Counted from the stretch's first letter, positions 15,767 through 24,540 are shown. The stretch: 64,000 bases of DNA from Streptomyces sp. Act143 (GCF_003143935.1 NZ_QFRX01000009.1:1-64000), one strand, 5' to 3'. The notes: a model not told the origin generated them from the sequence alone. Made by a program: numbers and translations.

Positions 15767-17086
15767 ATGCCCGCACCCGTACGCCTCGCCGCCGTGGCCG
15801 TCACGGCCGCCGCCTGCCTCAGCGCCTCCACCGTCCCGGCCCTGGCCGCCGACGGCACCGTGGTCTCCCGCGGCGTCACCGTCCCCGCGTTCTACGACCC
15901 GCCCGCGACCCTGCCGGCCGCCGACGGCGCACTCGTGCGCAGCGAGCCGCTGCCGCTCGCGCTGAGCCTGCCCGGCCTCGACGGCCCGCTGCCCGGCAGA
16001 GCCACCCGCCTGATGTACAAGTCCACCGACTCCAACGGGCGGCCGGTAGCGGTGACGGGCGCGTACATCGAGCCGTCCGCCGACTGGCGGGGCACCGGGC
16101 CCCGGCCGCTGGTGGCGCTCGCTCCCGGGACCATGGGACAGGGCGACCAGTGCGCCGCCTCGCTCGGTCTCGAACACCCCCTCCGGCTCAACGGGCAGAC
16201 CGTCTCGGTCGGTTACGAGGACCTGGCGGTCTACCGGCTGCTCGCGCGGGGCATCGCCGTCGTGGTCACCGACTACGCCGGCCTCGGCACGACGGACCGG
16301 CTGCACACCTACGTCAACCGGGTGGACGAGGCCCACGCCGTCCTCGACGCGGTGCGTGCCGCCCGCGCGCTCCCCGGGACCTCGCTCACCGCGGCCTCCC
16401 GCGTGGCCCTGTTCGGCTACAGCCAGGGCGGCGGGGCCACCGCGGCGGCCGCCGAGCTCCAGTCCTCCTACGCCCCCGACGTCGTCGTCGCCGGCACCTA
16501 CTCGGGAGCGCCGCCCGCCGACCTGACCGAGGTCACCAAGGCCATCGACGGCAGCGACCTCGCCGGAGCGCTGGGCTGGTCCGTCAACGGCTTCCTGCAG
16601 TCCGACCCCGCGCTGCGGCCGATCGCCGACGCCCATCTCAACGCGGCCGGACATGCGGCGCTCGACGACCTGTCCACCATGTGCGTGGGGGACGCACTGT
16701 TGGCGTACAACTCGGCGCGCAGCACCGCCTGGACGACCGACGGAAAGAGCATCAGCGACGTCATCGCGGCCGAGCCCGCGCTCCAGGCCTTCCTCGACGA
16801 CCAGCGCATCGGCACCACGCGGCCGAGCGGACCCGTCCGCCTGGCCACGGGCACCAGCGACAACCTGGTGCCCCACGCACAGGCACGCAGGCTCGCCGCC
16901 GACTGGTGCCGGCTGGGCGGCAACGTCACCTACAAGCCCGTGATCCTGCCCGACGCGGGCCGCTCGCTGATCAACCACTTCGCGCCCCTGCTCACCGACC
17001 AGGGCGATGCGATCTCCTGGCTCACCGACCGCCTCAACGGCAAGCCCGTCGCCTCCGCCTGCGGCCTGCTGCCGTGGCAGCCCTGA
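15767..17086 (+). CDS. Secreted lipase (LIP-type alpha/beta hydrolase)
   Basis: A 439-residue secreted hydrolase. The N-terminus (PVRLAAVAVTAAACLSA, then VPALA|AD) is a Sec signal peptide cut near residue 27. The protein matches the secretory lipase family (Candida LIP-like, common in actinomycetes). The nucleophile is Ser219 in GYSQGGG, the acid is the Asp in GTSDNLVP, and the base is the His in INHFAPL. Cysteines near 125, 304, 381 and 431 probably form disulfides. ATG 15767 follows CGGAGG at 15755-15760; a GTG at 15716 would precede the ribosome site. It likely acts on extracellular lipids or esters. Confidence 0.93.
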   Translation: MPAPVRLAAVAVTAAACLSASTVPALAADGTVVSRGVTVPAFYDPPATLPAADGALVRSEPLPLALSLPGLDGPLPGRATRLMYKSTDSNGRPVAVTGAYIEPSADWRGTGPRPLVALAPGTMGQGDQCAASLGLEHPLRLNGQTVSVGYEDLAVYRLLARGIAVVVTDYAGLGTTDRLHTYVNRVDEAHAVLDAVRAARALPGTSLTAASRVALFGYSQGGGATAAAAELQSSYAPDVVVAGTYSGAPPADLTEVTKAIDGSDLAGALGWSVNGFLQSDPALRPIADAHLNAAGHAALDDLSTMCVGDALLAYNSARSTAWTTDGKSISDVIAAEPALQAFLDDQRIGTTRPSGPVRLATGTSDNLVPHAQARRLAADWCRLGGNVTYKPVILPDAGRSLINHFAPLLTDQGDAISWLTDRLNGKPVASACGLLPWQP

Positions 17087-17110
17087 CAGCAGGCCCGCGC
17101 CTTCTTCCAG

Positions 17111-17274
17111 GACGGCCGCCTCGGCTACCCGAACAGCCGGGGCGGTCCGCCGTCTCGGCTATCCGGGCAACCGCGGCCGTCAACCGTCCCGGCTACCCGA
17201 ACAGCCAAGGCCCTCAACCGTCCCGGCTACCCGAACAGCCAAGGCCGTCAACCGTCCCGGCTATCCGGGCACCC
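17111..17274. repeat. 34-bp tandem repeat, four copies plus a partial
   Basis: Units at 17111-17144, 17145-17178, 17179-17212, 17213-17246 and a partial from 17247. The period is exactly 34 bp. The core is CGGCTACCCGAACAGCC. Copies three and four differ at one base; the first two are more diverged. The array begins 24 bp after the lipase stop and covers the end of the convergent cyclodeaminase gene (17261). Confidence 0.93.
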
Positions 17275-18190
17275 GCCCCGTCACCGCGCTGTGCACGACG
17301 TACGCGGCCGCCACGTCCAGCGCGGCATGTCCGGTGGACTTGAACACGGTGAGCTCGTCCGGTGTCCGTCGGCCGGGGGCCGAGCCGTCGAGGACCGCGC
17401 CCAGGAGGGTGACGGTGCGGTCCGGCGGCAGCCCTTGCAGCTCGTGGGCGCCGGAAGGCGGCGCGGTGGTGGCCGCGCCGGGCCACTCGGCGAAGAGCGC
17501 CGCGTCCTGGACGGTGGTGGCGTCCAGCTCGTGCCCCTGGGAGCCGCCGACCGAGCTCACGTGCGTGCCCGGGGCCAGCCAGGCGCGCCGCAGGACGGGG
17601 CTGGTGGCGCCGGTGCAGCAGTAGACGGTGGCTGCCCGGCGGACGGCTTCCTCGATGCCGTCGGCCGCGCGGCCCGCGGGATGCAGGGCGGCGGTCGCGC
17701 GCGCCGCCTCCGGGTCGCGTCCCGCCACGGTGACGGGCTCGTCGGGCCGGAGCACGGCGAGCAGGCCGACCTGGGCCCGGGCCTGCGCACCGGTGCCGAC
17801 GACCACGACGGGACCGGGGCGGCCAAGGGCCAGGGCGCTGTGGGTGGCGGAGGCCGCGGTGCGCCAGGCCGTGATCGGCTCGGCGTCCAGCACCGCCAGC
17901 GGGCGGCCGTCCTCCGGGTCGAAGAGGGCGACGATCCCGCGATGGGTGCTGCGCCCGGGGTGTCCGGGCTCGGCGAACACCGTCACCAGTTTCGCGGCGA
18001 GGCCCTGTCCAGGAACGTATCCCGGCATGGCGCCCAGCAGCCCGTGCGGGGTGAAGGCGGCCGTGCGCGGTGGCGCCGACGCCCGGTCCTGCGCCACGGC
18101 GACGAGCGCGTCGGCCACGGCGGACATCAGGCGGTGCGGGTCGAGGACCGCCAGCGTGGCGGCCTCGTCGAGGACGATCAGCTCGCTCAT
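17261..18190 (-). CDS. Ornithine cyclodeaminase / mu-crystallin family protein
   Basis: A 309-residue NAD(P)-dependent enzyme family member. Family marks are the conserved Lys in GQGLAAKLVTVF (near 68), the catalytic-region Asp in VDLAD-type HELDATTVQDA, and the dinucleotide loop VVVGTGAQARAQ near residue 130. Family members cyclise ornithine to proline or reduce cyclic ketimines (mu-crystallin, alanine dehydrogenase-like), so the true substrate cannot be read from sequence. Its start overlaps the stop of the IclR gene (ATGA at 18187-18190). The last codons lie inside the 34-bp repeat array, so the C-terminus may be recently altered. Confidence 0.9.
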   Translation of the reverse strand: MSELIVLDEAATLAVLDPHRLMSAVADALVAVAQDRASAPPRTAAFTPHGLLGAMPGYVPGQGLAAKLVTVFAEPGHPGRSTHRGIVALFDPEDGRPLAVLDAEPITAWRTAASATHSALALGRPGPVVVVGTGAQARAQVGLLAVLRPDEPVTVAGRDPEAARATAALHPAGRAADGIEEAVRRAATVYCCTGATSPVLRRAWLAPGTHVSSVGGSQGHELDATTVQDAALFAEWPGAATTAPPSGAHELQGLPPDRTVTLLGAVLDGSAPGRRTPDELTVFKSTGHAALDVAAAYVVHSAVTGRVPG

Positions 18191-18984
18191 GCGGGGCCCT
18201 CCCCGCCGGCCCGGGACAGCAGGCCGGTCAACGTGTCGACGGCTGAGGCGAGGGCGTCGCGCGAGGCCGGCAGATGCTCGTCGTCGAGCTCGGCGGCGGG
18301 CCCGACCAGGGTGAGCGCGCAGACGGGCGCTCCCGGGACGGGCACGACCGCCCGGCTGACGGAAGCGACGAACCGGTCGGCGCGACCGTGCTCGACGGCG
18401 TGGCCCGCGGCCTCGGCCCGTGCGATGTCGGCGAGGAGCCCGGCGTCCCCGTCGAGGGGGTGGCCCTGGGCGCGGGCCGCGTCGAGATAGGGGCCGCGTG
18501 CCTCGGGTGCGAGGGCGGCGACCAGGGCGAGCGGTCCGGCGAAGCGGTGGGCGGGCAGCCGGTCGCCGAGCAGGGTGCTGATCATCGCGAGGCGGTCCGG
18601 TCGGACCACGTCCACCACCCGCGATGCGTCGTGCTCCAGGACCTGGAGGTTGACCATCAGGCCGGTGTGCGCGGAGAGCTTCTCCAGCACCGGACGGGCC
18701 AGCGAGGTCAGCGAGTTGTGCGCGGCCCGCGCCGACAGCAGCAGTACGGCCGTGCCGGGCAGGTAGCGGTCGTCGGCGCGCAGGACCCAGCCGCGGCGGA
18801 CCAGGTCGACGAGGATCCGGTAGGCGGTGGCGCGGTGCAGCCCGACCTCGTCGGCGAGTTCGGTGAGCCGGGGCGGCCGGGGCGCCCGGCCGACCGCCTC
18901 GATCAGATCCAGCGCTTTGTCCACGGCCGTACGCGGCGCCCGTGACGCCTCTGCCGCATCCGGTCCTACGGGCGCTTCTGGCAT
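18187..18984 (-). CDS. IclR family transcriptional regulator
   Basis: A 265-residue IclR regulator. The winged helix is at residues 20-75 (TAVDKALDLIEAVG, then LTELADEVGLHRATAYRIL). The C-terminal effector domain starts at LLLSARAAHNSL and includes VVRPDRLAMIS and GHPLDGD. ATG 18984 is preceded by GGAAGGG. It is translationally coupled to the cyclodeaminase gene downstream and divergent from the amidohydrolase/dipeptidase pair. It probably controls all of these genes in response to an amino-acid-derived compound. Confidence 0.93.
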   Translation of the reverse strand: MPEAPVGPDAAEASRAPRTAVDKALDLIEAVGRAPRPPRLTELADEVGLHRATAYRILVDLVRRGWVLRADDRYLPGTAVLLLSARAAHNSLTSLARPVLEKLSAHTGLMVNLQVLEHDASRVVDVVRPDRLAMISTLLGDRLPAHRFAGPLALVAALAPEARGPYLDAARAQGHPLDGDAGLLADIARAEAAGHAVEHGRADRFVASVSRAVVPVPGAPVCALTLVGPAAELDDEHLPASRDALASAVDTLTGLLSRAGGEGPA

Positions 18985-19066
18985 CGAAACCCTTCCGGCA
19001 GCTGCGGGTGGAAGTCTCCCGGCGGGGCGTGTCGCCCGCCCGGGCCGGAAGGTAGGGTACCGCTTG

Positions 19067-19081
19067 TTTCGCTGTACGAGA
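19067..19081. promoter_or_regulatory. Putative IclR operator
   Basis: TTTCG-N5-CGAGA is a near-perfect inverted repeat in the 144-bp gap between the divergent IclR and amidohydrolase genes. Its size and TTCG/CGAA character match known IclR-family boxes. This is inference from position and symmetry only. Confidence 0.4.
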
Positions 19082-19128
19082 GAGTTGTTACCTACAGCGC
19101 AACAGTCAATCCGTGATCCGAGGGAGTG

Positions 19129-20454
19129 GTGAGCTTGCCGAGCGACAGAGCCGGAGCACCGACGCCGTACGCGCCGCCCGAGCCGGGAGCGGTCGTCGTC
19201 TACCGGGGCGCCACCCTGTTCGACGGGACCGGCAGCCCGGCCCGGCCGGGCACGTCGATCGTCGTCGACGGCTCCCTGATCCGGGCCGTCGTGGACGACT
19301 CGGCCGCCGAGGCCGCCGAGGCCGCCGCCGAGGGGGCTGAAGTCGTCGACCTGACGGGGCAGTTCGTCACTCCCGGACTCGTCGACTCGCACCAGCACCT
19401 CGCCACCCCGCCGGACCGCCCGGCGGCCGAGGCCGTCCTGCGCCGTCTCGTGCACAGCGGGGTCACCGCCGTACGGGACATGGCCGACGACCTGCGGCAG
19501 ATCGGCGACCTCGCCCGGGCGGCGCGGGTCGGGGAGATCCCCGCGCCAGACCTCCACTACGCGGCGCTCATGGCGGGCCCCGGCTTCTTCGACGACCCGC
19601 GCACCCACCAGGTCACCCAGGGCGCGGTGGCGGGCGAGGTCCCCTGGATGCAGGCCGTCACGGAGGCGAGCGACCTGCCCCTGGCCGTCGCCCTCGCCCG
19701 CGGGACCTCCGCGGCCGCCATCAAGGTGTACGCCGACCTGGACGCCTCCCTCGTCGCCGCCATCACCGCCGAAGCGCACCGCCAGGGCGTCCCGGTGTGG
19801 GCGCACGCCGCCGTGTTCCCCGCGTCCCCGGGCGATGTCGTCGCGGCCGGCGTCGACAGCGTCTCCCATGTGACCCTGCTCGCCCACGAGGCGGCGACCG
19901 GGCCGCTGACGTCGTACCGGGACAAGCCGCCCGTCGACCACCCGAGCCTGGTCACCGGACAGGACGAGCGGCTGGAGAAGCTCTTCGCCCGGATGCGGGA
20001 GCAGGGTGTCGTGCTCGACGCGACCGCGGGGCTGTACGCCTCCCGCGAGTTCGCCACCGACGACCCTGAGGCGGCCGAACACGCCGCCCGCAACACCGAG
20101 TTGGCGATCGCCTTGACGGCCCAGGCGCACCGCGCGGGCGTGCAGCTGGCGACCGGGACCGACTACGAGACCCCGCCGGACGAGCCCTTCCCGGCCCTGT
20201 ACGAGGAACTCGCCTTCCTGGTCGGGCGGTGCGGCATCCCGGCGGCGGACGTCCTGCGCTCGGCGACCCTCGTGGGAGCCCGCAGCGCCGGCGTCGGACA
20301 TCTCACCGGCACGGTGGAACCGGGCAAACTGGCCGACCTCGCGGTGTTCGCGCGCGATCCGCTGGCCGACATCGACCACCTGCGCACCATCACCCTGACC
20401 GTGAAGCGGGGGCACCGCTTCCCCCGCGCCGCCCGCACGACGGAGAACCGATGA
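19129..20454 (+). CDS. Metal-dependent amidohydrolase (imidazolonepropionase/Xaa-Pro dipeptidase-like)
   Basis: A 441-residue amidohydrolase-superfamily enzyme. Metal site: HQH in VDSHQHLATP (near residue 84), the carbamylated-Lys position in AIKVYADLDA, His in VPVWAHAAV, His in VDSVSHVTLL, and the last Asp in LATGTDYE. N- and C-terminal strands (YRGATLFDGTGS; GTVEPGKLADLAVF) form the composite beta-sandwich. I use GTG 19129, five bases after GAGG at 19120-19123; GTG 19126 and TTG 19135 are alternatives. It overlaps the dipeptidase gene by ATGA. It probably hydrolyses a cyclic amide or a peptide. Confidence 0.9.
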   Translation: MSLPSDRAGAPTPYAPPEPGAVVVYRGATLFDGTGSPARPGTSIVVDGSLIRAVVDDSAAEAAEAAAEGAEVVDLTGQFVTPGLVDSHQHLATPPDRPAAEAVLRRLVHSGVTAVRDMADDLRQIGDLARAARVGEIPAPDLHYAALMAGPGFFDDPRTHQVTQGAVAGEVPWMQAVTEASDLPLAVALARGTSAAAIKVYADLDASLVAAITAEAHRQGVPVWAHAAVFPASPGDVVAAGVDSVSHVTLLAHEAATGPLTSYRDKPPVDHPSLVTGQDERLEKLFARMREQGVVLDATAGLYASREFATDDPEAAEHAARNTELAIALTAQAHRAGVQLATGTDYETPPDEPFPALYEELAFLVGRCGIPAADVLRSATLVGARSAGVGHLTGTVEPGKLADLAVFARDPLADIDHLRTITLTVKRGHRFPRAARTTENR

Positions 20455-21518
20455 CCGGCACGCCGATGATCATCAACGCGCTCGGCCAGCTCGACAACCC
20501 CAACGCCCCGCAGTCGCTGGCCGCGGCGACCGACCTCAACGCCGACGCCGACCACCTCACCGTCGACGCCCGCACGCTGGCCGAGGCACGCGCTTCCGGT
20601 CTGACCGCCGTCAACATCACCCTCGGCTATGTGATGGGCGACCTGCCGCCGTACGAACACACCCTGCACGAGATCGACGTGTGGGACCGCGTCGTCGCCC
20701 GGCACCCCGAGGACCTGTTGAAGGTGACCTCCGTCGCCGACATACGCACCGCGCACCGCGACGGACGGGTCGGTGTCATCTACGGATTCCAGAACGCCGA
20801 GGCCGTCGGGGACGACACCGGCCGCGTCGCCGTCTTCGCCGAACGCGGCGTGCGCGTCGTGCAGTTGACGTACAACCAGGCCAACCGGCTGGGCGGCGGG
20901 TCGATGGCGCCCGCCGGCACCCCGCTGACCGGCTTCGGGCGCGAGGTGATCGACGCCCTCAACGACCAGCACCTGATGGTCGACCTCTCGCACAGCGGCG
21001 AGCGGACCTGTCTGGACGCCGCCGAGTACTCCTCCGTGCCGGTGTCGATCAACCACACCGGGTGCCGGGCGCTGACCGACCTGCCGCGCAACAAGACGGA
21101 CGACGAACTGCGCCTGGTCGCCTCCCGGGGCGGATTCGTCGGCATCTACTTCATGCCGTTCCTCGCCCCCACCGGCCACGCGCGCGCCGCCGACGTGGTC
21201 GAGCACCTGGTGCACGCCGTGAACGTGTGCGGGGAGGACCATGTCGGTATCGGCACCGACGGGCCGGTCACCGCCATCGACGACCTCGACGGCTACCGGG
21301 CCCGGCTCGCCGAGCACGTGGCACGGCGGCAGGAAGCAGGTGTGTCGGCGGCCGGGGAGCGGGCGGACACCTTCCCCTTCGTGGTCGACCTGCGGGGGGT
21401 GGAGCAGTTCCGTGAGCTGATCCGTCTGCTGGAGCGGCGCGGCTGGTCCGCGACACGTGTCGAGAAGGTCATGGGCCGCAACTTCCTGGCGTACGCGGAA
21501 CGTGTGTGGCGGGCCTGA
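20451..21518 (+). CDS. Membrane dipeptidase-like (renal dipeptidase family) protein
   Basis: A 355-residue member of peptidase family M19. Later metal ligands are visible: Glu in GFQNAEAVGDD, His in VDLSHSGERT and His in SINHTGCRAL, and GIGTDGPV near the end carries the Asp. The usual N-terminal DGHND motif is absent; the matching strand reads IINALGQLDN, so one metal site is altered. ATG 20451 overlaps the amidohydrolase stop. The pair probably acts in one pathway, with the coupled IclR and cyclodeaminase on the other strand. Confidence 0.88.
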   Translation: MTGTPMIINALGQLDNPNAPQSLAAATDLNADADHLTVDARTLAEARASGLTAVNITLGYVMGDLPPYEHTLHEIDVWDRVVARHPEDLLKVTSVADIRTAHRDGRVGVIYGFQNAEAVGDDTGRVAVFAERGVRVVQLTYNQANRLGGGSMAPAGTPLTGFGREVIDALNDQHLMVDLSHSGERTCLDAAEYSSVPVSINHTGCRALTDLPRNKTDDELRLVASRGGFVGIYFMPFLAPTGHARAADVVEHLVHAVNVCGEDHVGIGTDGPVTAIDDLDGYRARLAEHVARRQEAGVSAAGERADTFPFVVDLRGVEQFRELIRLLERRGWSATRVEKVMGRNFLAYAERVWRA

Positions 21519-21562
21519 GGCCCGGTCGACGCCCCCGGCGGTCAACACCCCCGGCGGACGGC

Positions 21563-21600
21563 GGTGCGCCGCACGGCGGAGAAGAGCCGTGCGGCGCACC
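21563..21600. terminator. 15-bp perfect hairpin
   Basis: GGTGCGCCGCACGGC (21563-21577) pairs perfectly with GCCGTGCGGCGCACC (21586-21600) across an 8-nt loop. It lies between the convergent dipeptidase and cutinase genes and should stop transcription from both sides. Confidence 0.8.
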
Positions 21601-21620
21601 CACGGGTGAGCGGGCGAAGG

Positions 21621-22547
21621 TCAGGAGGTGTGCGGGCAGTTGCCGCGGGACTCCGCGATCGTGAGGCTCACCGCGGGCAGCGGGCACAGGAACTGCTCGT
21701 AGCGGGTGTCGTTGTCGATGAACCGCTTCAGCCAGGAAATGCTGTACTTCGCGATCGTCGTGTTGGACGTGTTCGGGGTGAAGTGGGTCGCGCCGCGCAG
21801 TTCGAGGTAGGCGCGGTCGGTGGTGGCCGGAAGGGTCTGGTAGAAGGGCTCGGAGTGCGTCGCCACGGGCGCGATGGTGTCGCCGTCGGCGCCGAAGACG
21901 AGGGTGGGCGTGGTGATCTCCGGCCAGGTCTTGTCCAGGTTCCAGCCGGTCAGCGGGATGGCGGCCTGGAGCGACGGGCGGGACTTGGCCGCTTCGAGGG
22001 TTCCGCCGCCGCCCATGGAGTGGCCCATCACACCGAGGCGGCCGGCGTCGATGCGGTCCCGGACGGAGCTGCGCTGCACCAGGTAGTCGAGCGCGGCGAG
22101 CAACTGGTCACCCCGGCTGTCCGGTTGGTCGAGGGTGGTGAGGGTGTCGATGGTGAAGACGACGAAGCCCTGCGACGCGAGGCGGGGGCCGAGCCAGGCG
22201 ATCGAGGACTGGTAGGCGGTGTACCCGGGCGACACCGCGACCGCTCCGAACGTGCCGTCGGCGGTGCTCGTCGGGTAGTAGACGGTGCCGCCGCCGAAAC
22301 CGCTCACCGCCAGCCGCGACACGCTGATCTCCGAGACGGCGTAGGGGCCGCGGGCGGCTTCGATGCTCGCGGTGGTGGGCGCCGGCCCCCGCTCGTACGG
22401 GTTGTCGGCGGCCTGGGCCGCGCCGGTCTGCGAGGTCAGCAGGCCGGCCAGGGCGGCGGCCGTGGCGATGCAGGAGGCGAGACGCCCGAGGCGTCCGCGC
22501 CGGTGGCGTGGGCGAGGGGAACGGGATGTGCGCGGCTCGACATTCAT
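21621..22547 (-). CDS. Secreted cutinase / polyester hydrolase homologue
   Basis: A 308-residue secreted alpha/beta hydrolase closely resembling LCC/TfCut2-type cutinases, some of which hydrolyse PET. The signal peptide ends near AQA|AD (46). Mature NPYERGPAPT matches the family start. The catalytic triad is Ser177 (GHSMGGGG), Asp223 (GADGDTIAP) and His255 (ATHFTPN). Oxyanion residues are Tyr109 (PGYTA) and Met178; the substrate-cleft Trp202 is in LTGWN. Cys288 and Cys304 should form the family's C-terminal disulfide. ATG 22547 has AAGGAG upstream. The natural substrate is probably plant cutin or another polyester. Confidence 0.95.
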   Translation of the reverse strand: MNVEPRTSRSPRPRHRRGRLGRLASCIATAAALAGLLTSQTGAAQAADNPYERGPAPTTASIEAARGPYAVSEISVSRLAVSGFGGGTVYYPTSTADGTFGAVAVSPGYTAYQSSIAWLGPRLASQGFVVFTIDTLTTLDQPDSRGDQLLAALDYLVQRSSVRDRIDAGRLGVMGHSMGGGGTLEAAKSRPSLQAAIPLTGWNLDKTWPEITTPTLVFGADGDTIAPVATHSEPFYQTLPATTDRAYLELRGATHFTPNTSNTTIAKYSISWLKRFIDNDTRYEQFLCPLPAVSLTIAESRGNCPHTS

Positions 22548-22854
22548 GGGGGGCTCCTTCGAGGAAGAGGTGTCCGGCGCGTCACGCCGTCCGGCGACCT
22601 CCGCGGGAGGGGAACTGCGGCCCGCCGTACGACACGGGTCGTCCGGCGGTCAACAACGTAGGAGCCGACGGGCAGTCAGCCACCGGTGGAATCACCAGTC
22701 ACGCCCCGGGACCCGCCGCACACCCCCCCGGCAGCGCACGCTTCGCCCGATACCGCAGACCTCGTCCGACATCGCACCCAGCACCCGACACCGCACGCAG
22801 AACCCGACACCGCACGCAGCCCCCGACACCGCGCGCTTCGGCCGACGCAGCGCG
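22548..22854. other. 307-bp intergenic region with 19-bp repeats
   Basis: It lies between the cutinase start and the LuxR gene end, both on the minus strand. It contains the array at 22727-22840, and the cutinase promoter is presumably within the first 180 bp. No gene is visible. Confidence 0.5.
22727..22840. repeat. 19-bp tandem repeat, six copies
   Basis: Six contiguous 19-bp units: 22727-22745, 22746-22764, 22765-22783, 22784-22802, 22803-22821 and 22822-22840. The consensus is CCCGACACCGCACGCAGNN. Units four and five differ only in the last two bases. The array ends 15 bp from the luxR stop codon. Confidence 0.93.
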
Positions 22855-24360
22855 TCAGCGGTCCGCGTTCGCGAGCAGATGCGCGAGCCCGGTGCGCGAC
22901 CTGACGCCCAGCTGCGCGAACACATTGCGCAGGTGGTACTCGACGGTGCGGATGCTGATCGACAGCTCCGCGGCGATCTCCCTGTTCGTCGCCCCGCTCG
23001 CCACATCCCGCGCGATGCGCACCTGTTGCGGTGTGAGCGACGACAACACCCCTGACTCACCGGCCCCGGTCGTCTCGCCGGCGGCCCGCAGTTCGGCGCC
23101 GGCGCGCGCCGCCCACATGGCGGCGCCGCAGCGCTCGAAGCCCATGAACGCGTCGCGCAGTTGGGTGCGCGCCTCGGTGGGGCGCCGCCGTCGGCGCAGC
23201 CACATGCCGAAGGCCAGGTGGGTGCGGGCGTGTTCGAACGGCCCCGGCGCCCCCTCGTGGTGGGCGAGCGCGGCACGGTACAGGCCCTCGCTGCGCTCGG
23301 CGGGCGCGACGAGCGCGCGGCACCGCGCCAACTGGGCCGGCGCCTGCGGGTCGGCGCCGAGTTCCGCCCAGACGGCGAACAGGTCGATCATCTCCGTCGC
23401 GTCGACGGCCCGGTCGGAGAGCACGCAGGCCTCCACGAAACACGGCACGGCGAGGAACCACAGCCCGAAATGGCCCTGCCGGGCGCCGGGTTGGACCAGC
23501 GGAGCCAGCCGGGCGGCCGCCCGCGCCACCTGCCCCGAGCCGAGCTCCGCACGCGCCTGGGCCCACTGGGCGAGAAACGCGGCCTGAGCCAGCCCGTGCG
23601 CCTGCGCCACGGCCATGACCTCGTCGGCCTGTTCCCGTACGGCGGACAGATCACCCGCGATCGACACGACGAGCGCGCGTACGGCCGACAGTTCGGCGAC
23701 GGCGTTGCGCTGGCCCAGCCTCCGGGCGAGCGCGATCCCTTCCTCGGCGTGGGCACGGGCCTGGTGGTGGCGGCCTTCCCGCAGTTCCGCGTAGGCGAGG
23801 TGCGCGAGGATGTCCGGCAGCTCGACCTGCGTTCGCGTGGAACGCGCCGAGGCGAGGGCGAGGCCCAGCACCCGGCGCGCGGTGGGGAGTCGGCCGAGGA
23901 GCAGGGCGACACCGCCGGCGTCGCGGAGTTCGTGCGCCTGCGCCCGGGGCGTGATCCGGTGCAGCCGGGGTCCGAGCAGTGCCGCGGCGCGCCGGAAGTC
24001 CGCGTCCATCACCGCTTGCATGCCGATGCAGCGCGCCCGCCAGTCGGCGTCGGGGCATCCGCCGGCACCGCACGTCCGCCCGGAGGCGGCCCCGCAGACC
24101 GGGCACGGGCCGGGCTCGAGGATGCGGCGGTAGCCCTCACGGTCCCCGGCCGCCCAGGCCGCCGAGGCCGCTGCCACGAGGGCGCCGCGCGCCGACGGCG
24201 GATCGCTGTCGCGCAGCTCGGCGGCGGCCGTGAGCAAGGCGGCACAGGCATCGGCGACCGGGCCGTCGCGCAGCAGTTCACTGCCGTGCGTGAGGGCGGT
24301 ACGGGCGGGGTCGGCGGTGCGGGCCGAGGAGGCGCCACGAGGCTCGTCGTTCACACGCAT
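22855..24360 (-). CDS. LuxR-family regulator with helical repeat domain
   Basis: A 501-residue regulator. The C-terminal LuxR helix-turn-helix (LTPQQVRIARDVASGATNRE, then LSISIRTVEYHLRNVFAQLG) is clear in the last 65 residues. The rest is alpha-helical, TPR-like repeats similar to the C-terminal half of large LAL/MalT-type regulators but without the NTPase domain. A Cys-rich insert (CPVCG...CGAGGCPDADW near residues 85-106) could bind zinc. ATG 24360 has AGGAAG five bases upstream. No divergent partner is obvious; the neighbouring cutinase or beta-glucosidase genes are possible targets. Confidence 0.9.
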   Translation of the reverse strand: MRVNDEPRGASSARTADPARTALTHGSELLRDGPVADACAALLTAAAELRDSDPPSARGALVAAASAAWAAGDREGYRRILEPGPCPVCGAASGRTCGAGGCPDADWRARCIGMQAVMDADFRRAAALLGPRLHRITPRAQAHELRDAGGVALLLGRLPTARRVLGLALASARSTRTQVELPDILAHLAYAELREGRHHQARAHAEEGIALARRLGQRNAVAELSAVRALVVSIAGDLSAVREQADEVMAVAQAHGLAQAAFLAQWAQARAELGSGQVARAAARLAPLVQPGARQGHFGLWFLAVPCFVEACVLSDRAVDATEMIDLFAVWAELGADPQAPAQLARCRALVAPAERSEGLYRAALAHHEGAPGPFEHARTHLAFGMWLRRRRRPTEARTQLRDAFMGFERCGAAMWAARAGAELRAAGETTGAGESGVLSSLTPQQVRIARDVASGATNREIAAELSISIRTVEYHLRNVFAQLGVRSRTGLAHLLANADR

Positions 24361-24540
24361 CACCACTTCCTGGTCGTCAGCCGGAAGTGCCCCGGGGCGG
24401 GCGGCGGGCCGGACGGGAACATCCGCCCCCGGAGGCACTTGAGGCGCCGTTGTTGAAAGAATGTCCAACAACGGCCCGGCCGTCGACCGTGGTGACGCCG
24501 CACTGTGCGCAGGCACATCGCGTGCGGATCGGCCCCGCCG

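Noticed and set aside
17111..17274. CRISPR-like array
   Set aside because: The 34-bp units are contiguous with no spacers, and no cas genes are present.
24361..24540. A gene or RNA in the gap between the GH1 and LuxR genes
   Set aside because: No frame has protein-like content and no strong structure is seen; it is probably only the luxR promoter.
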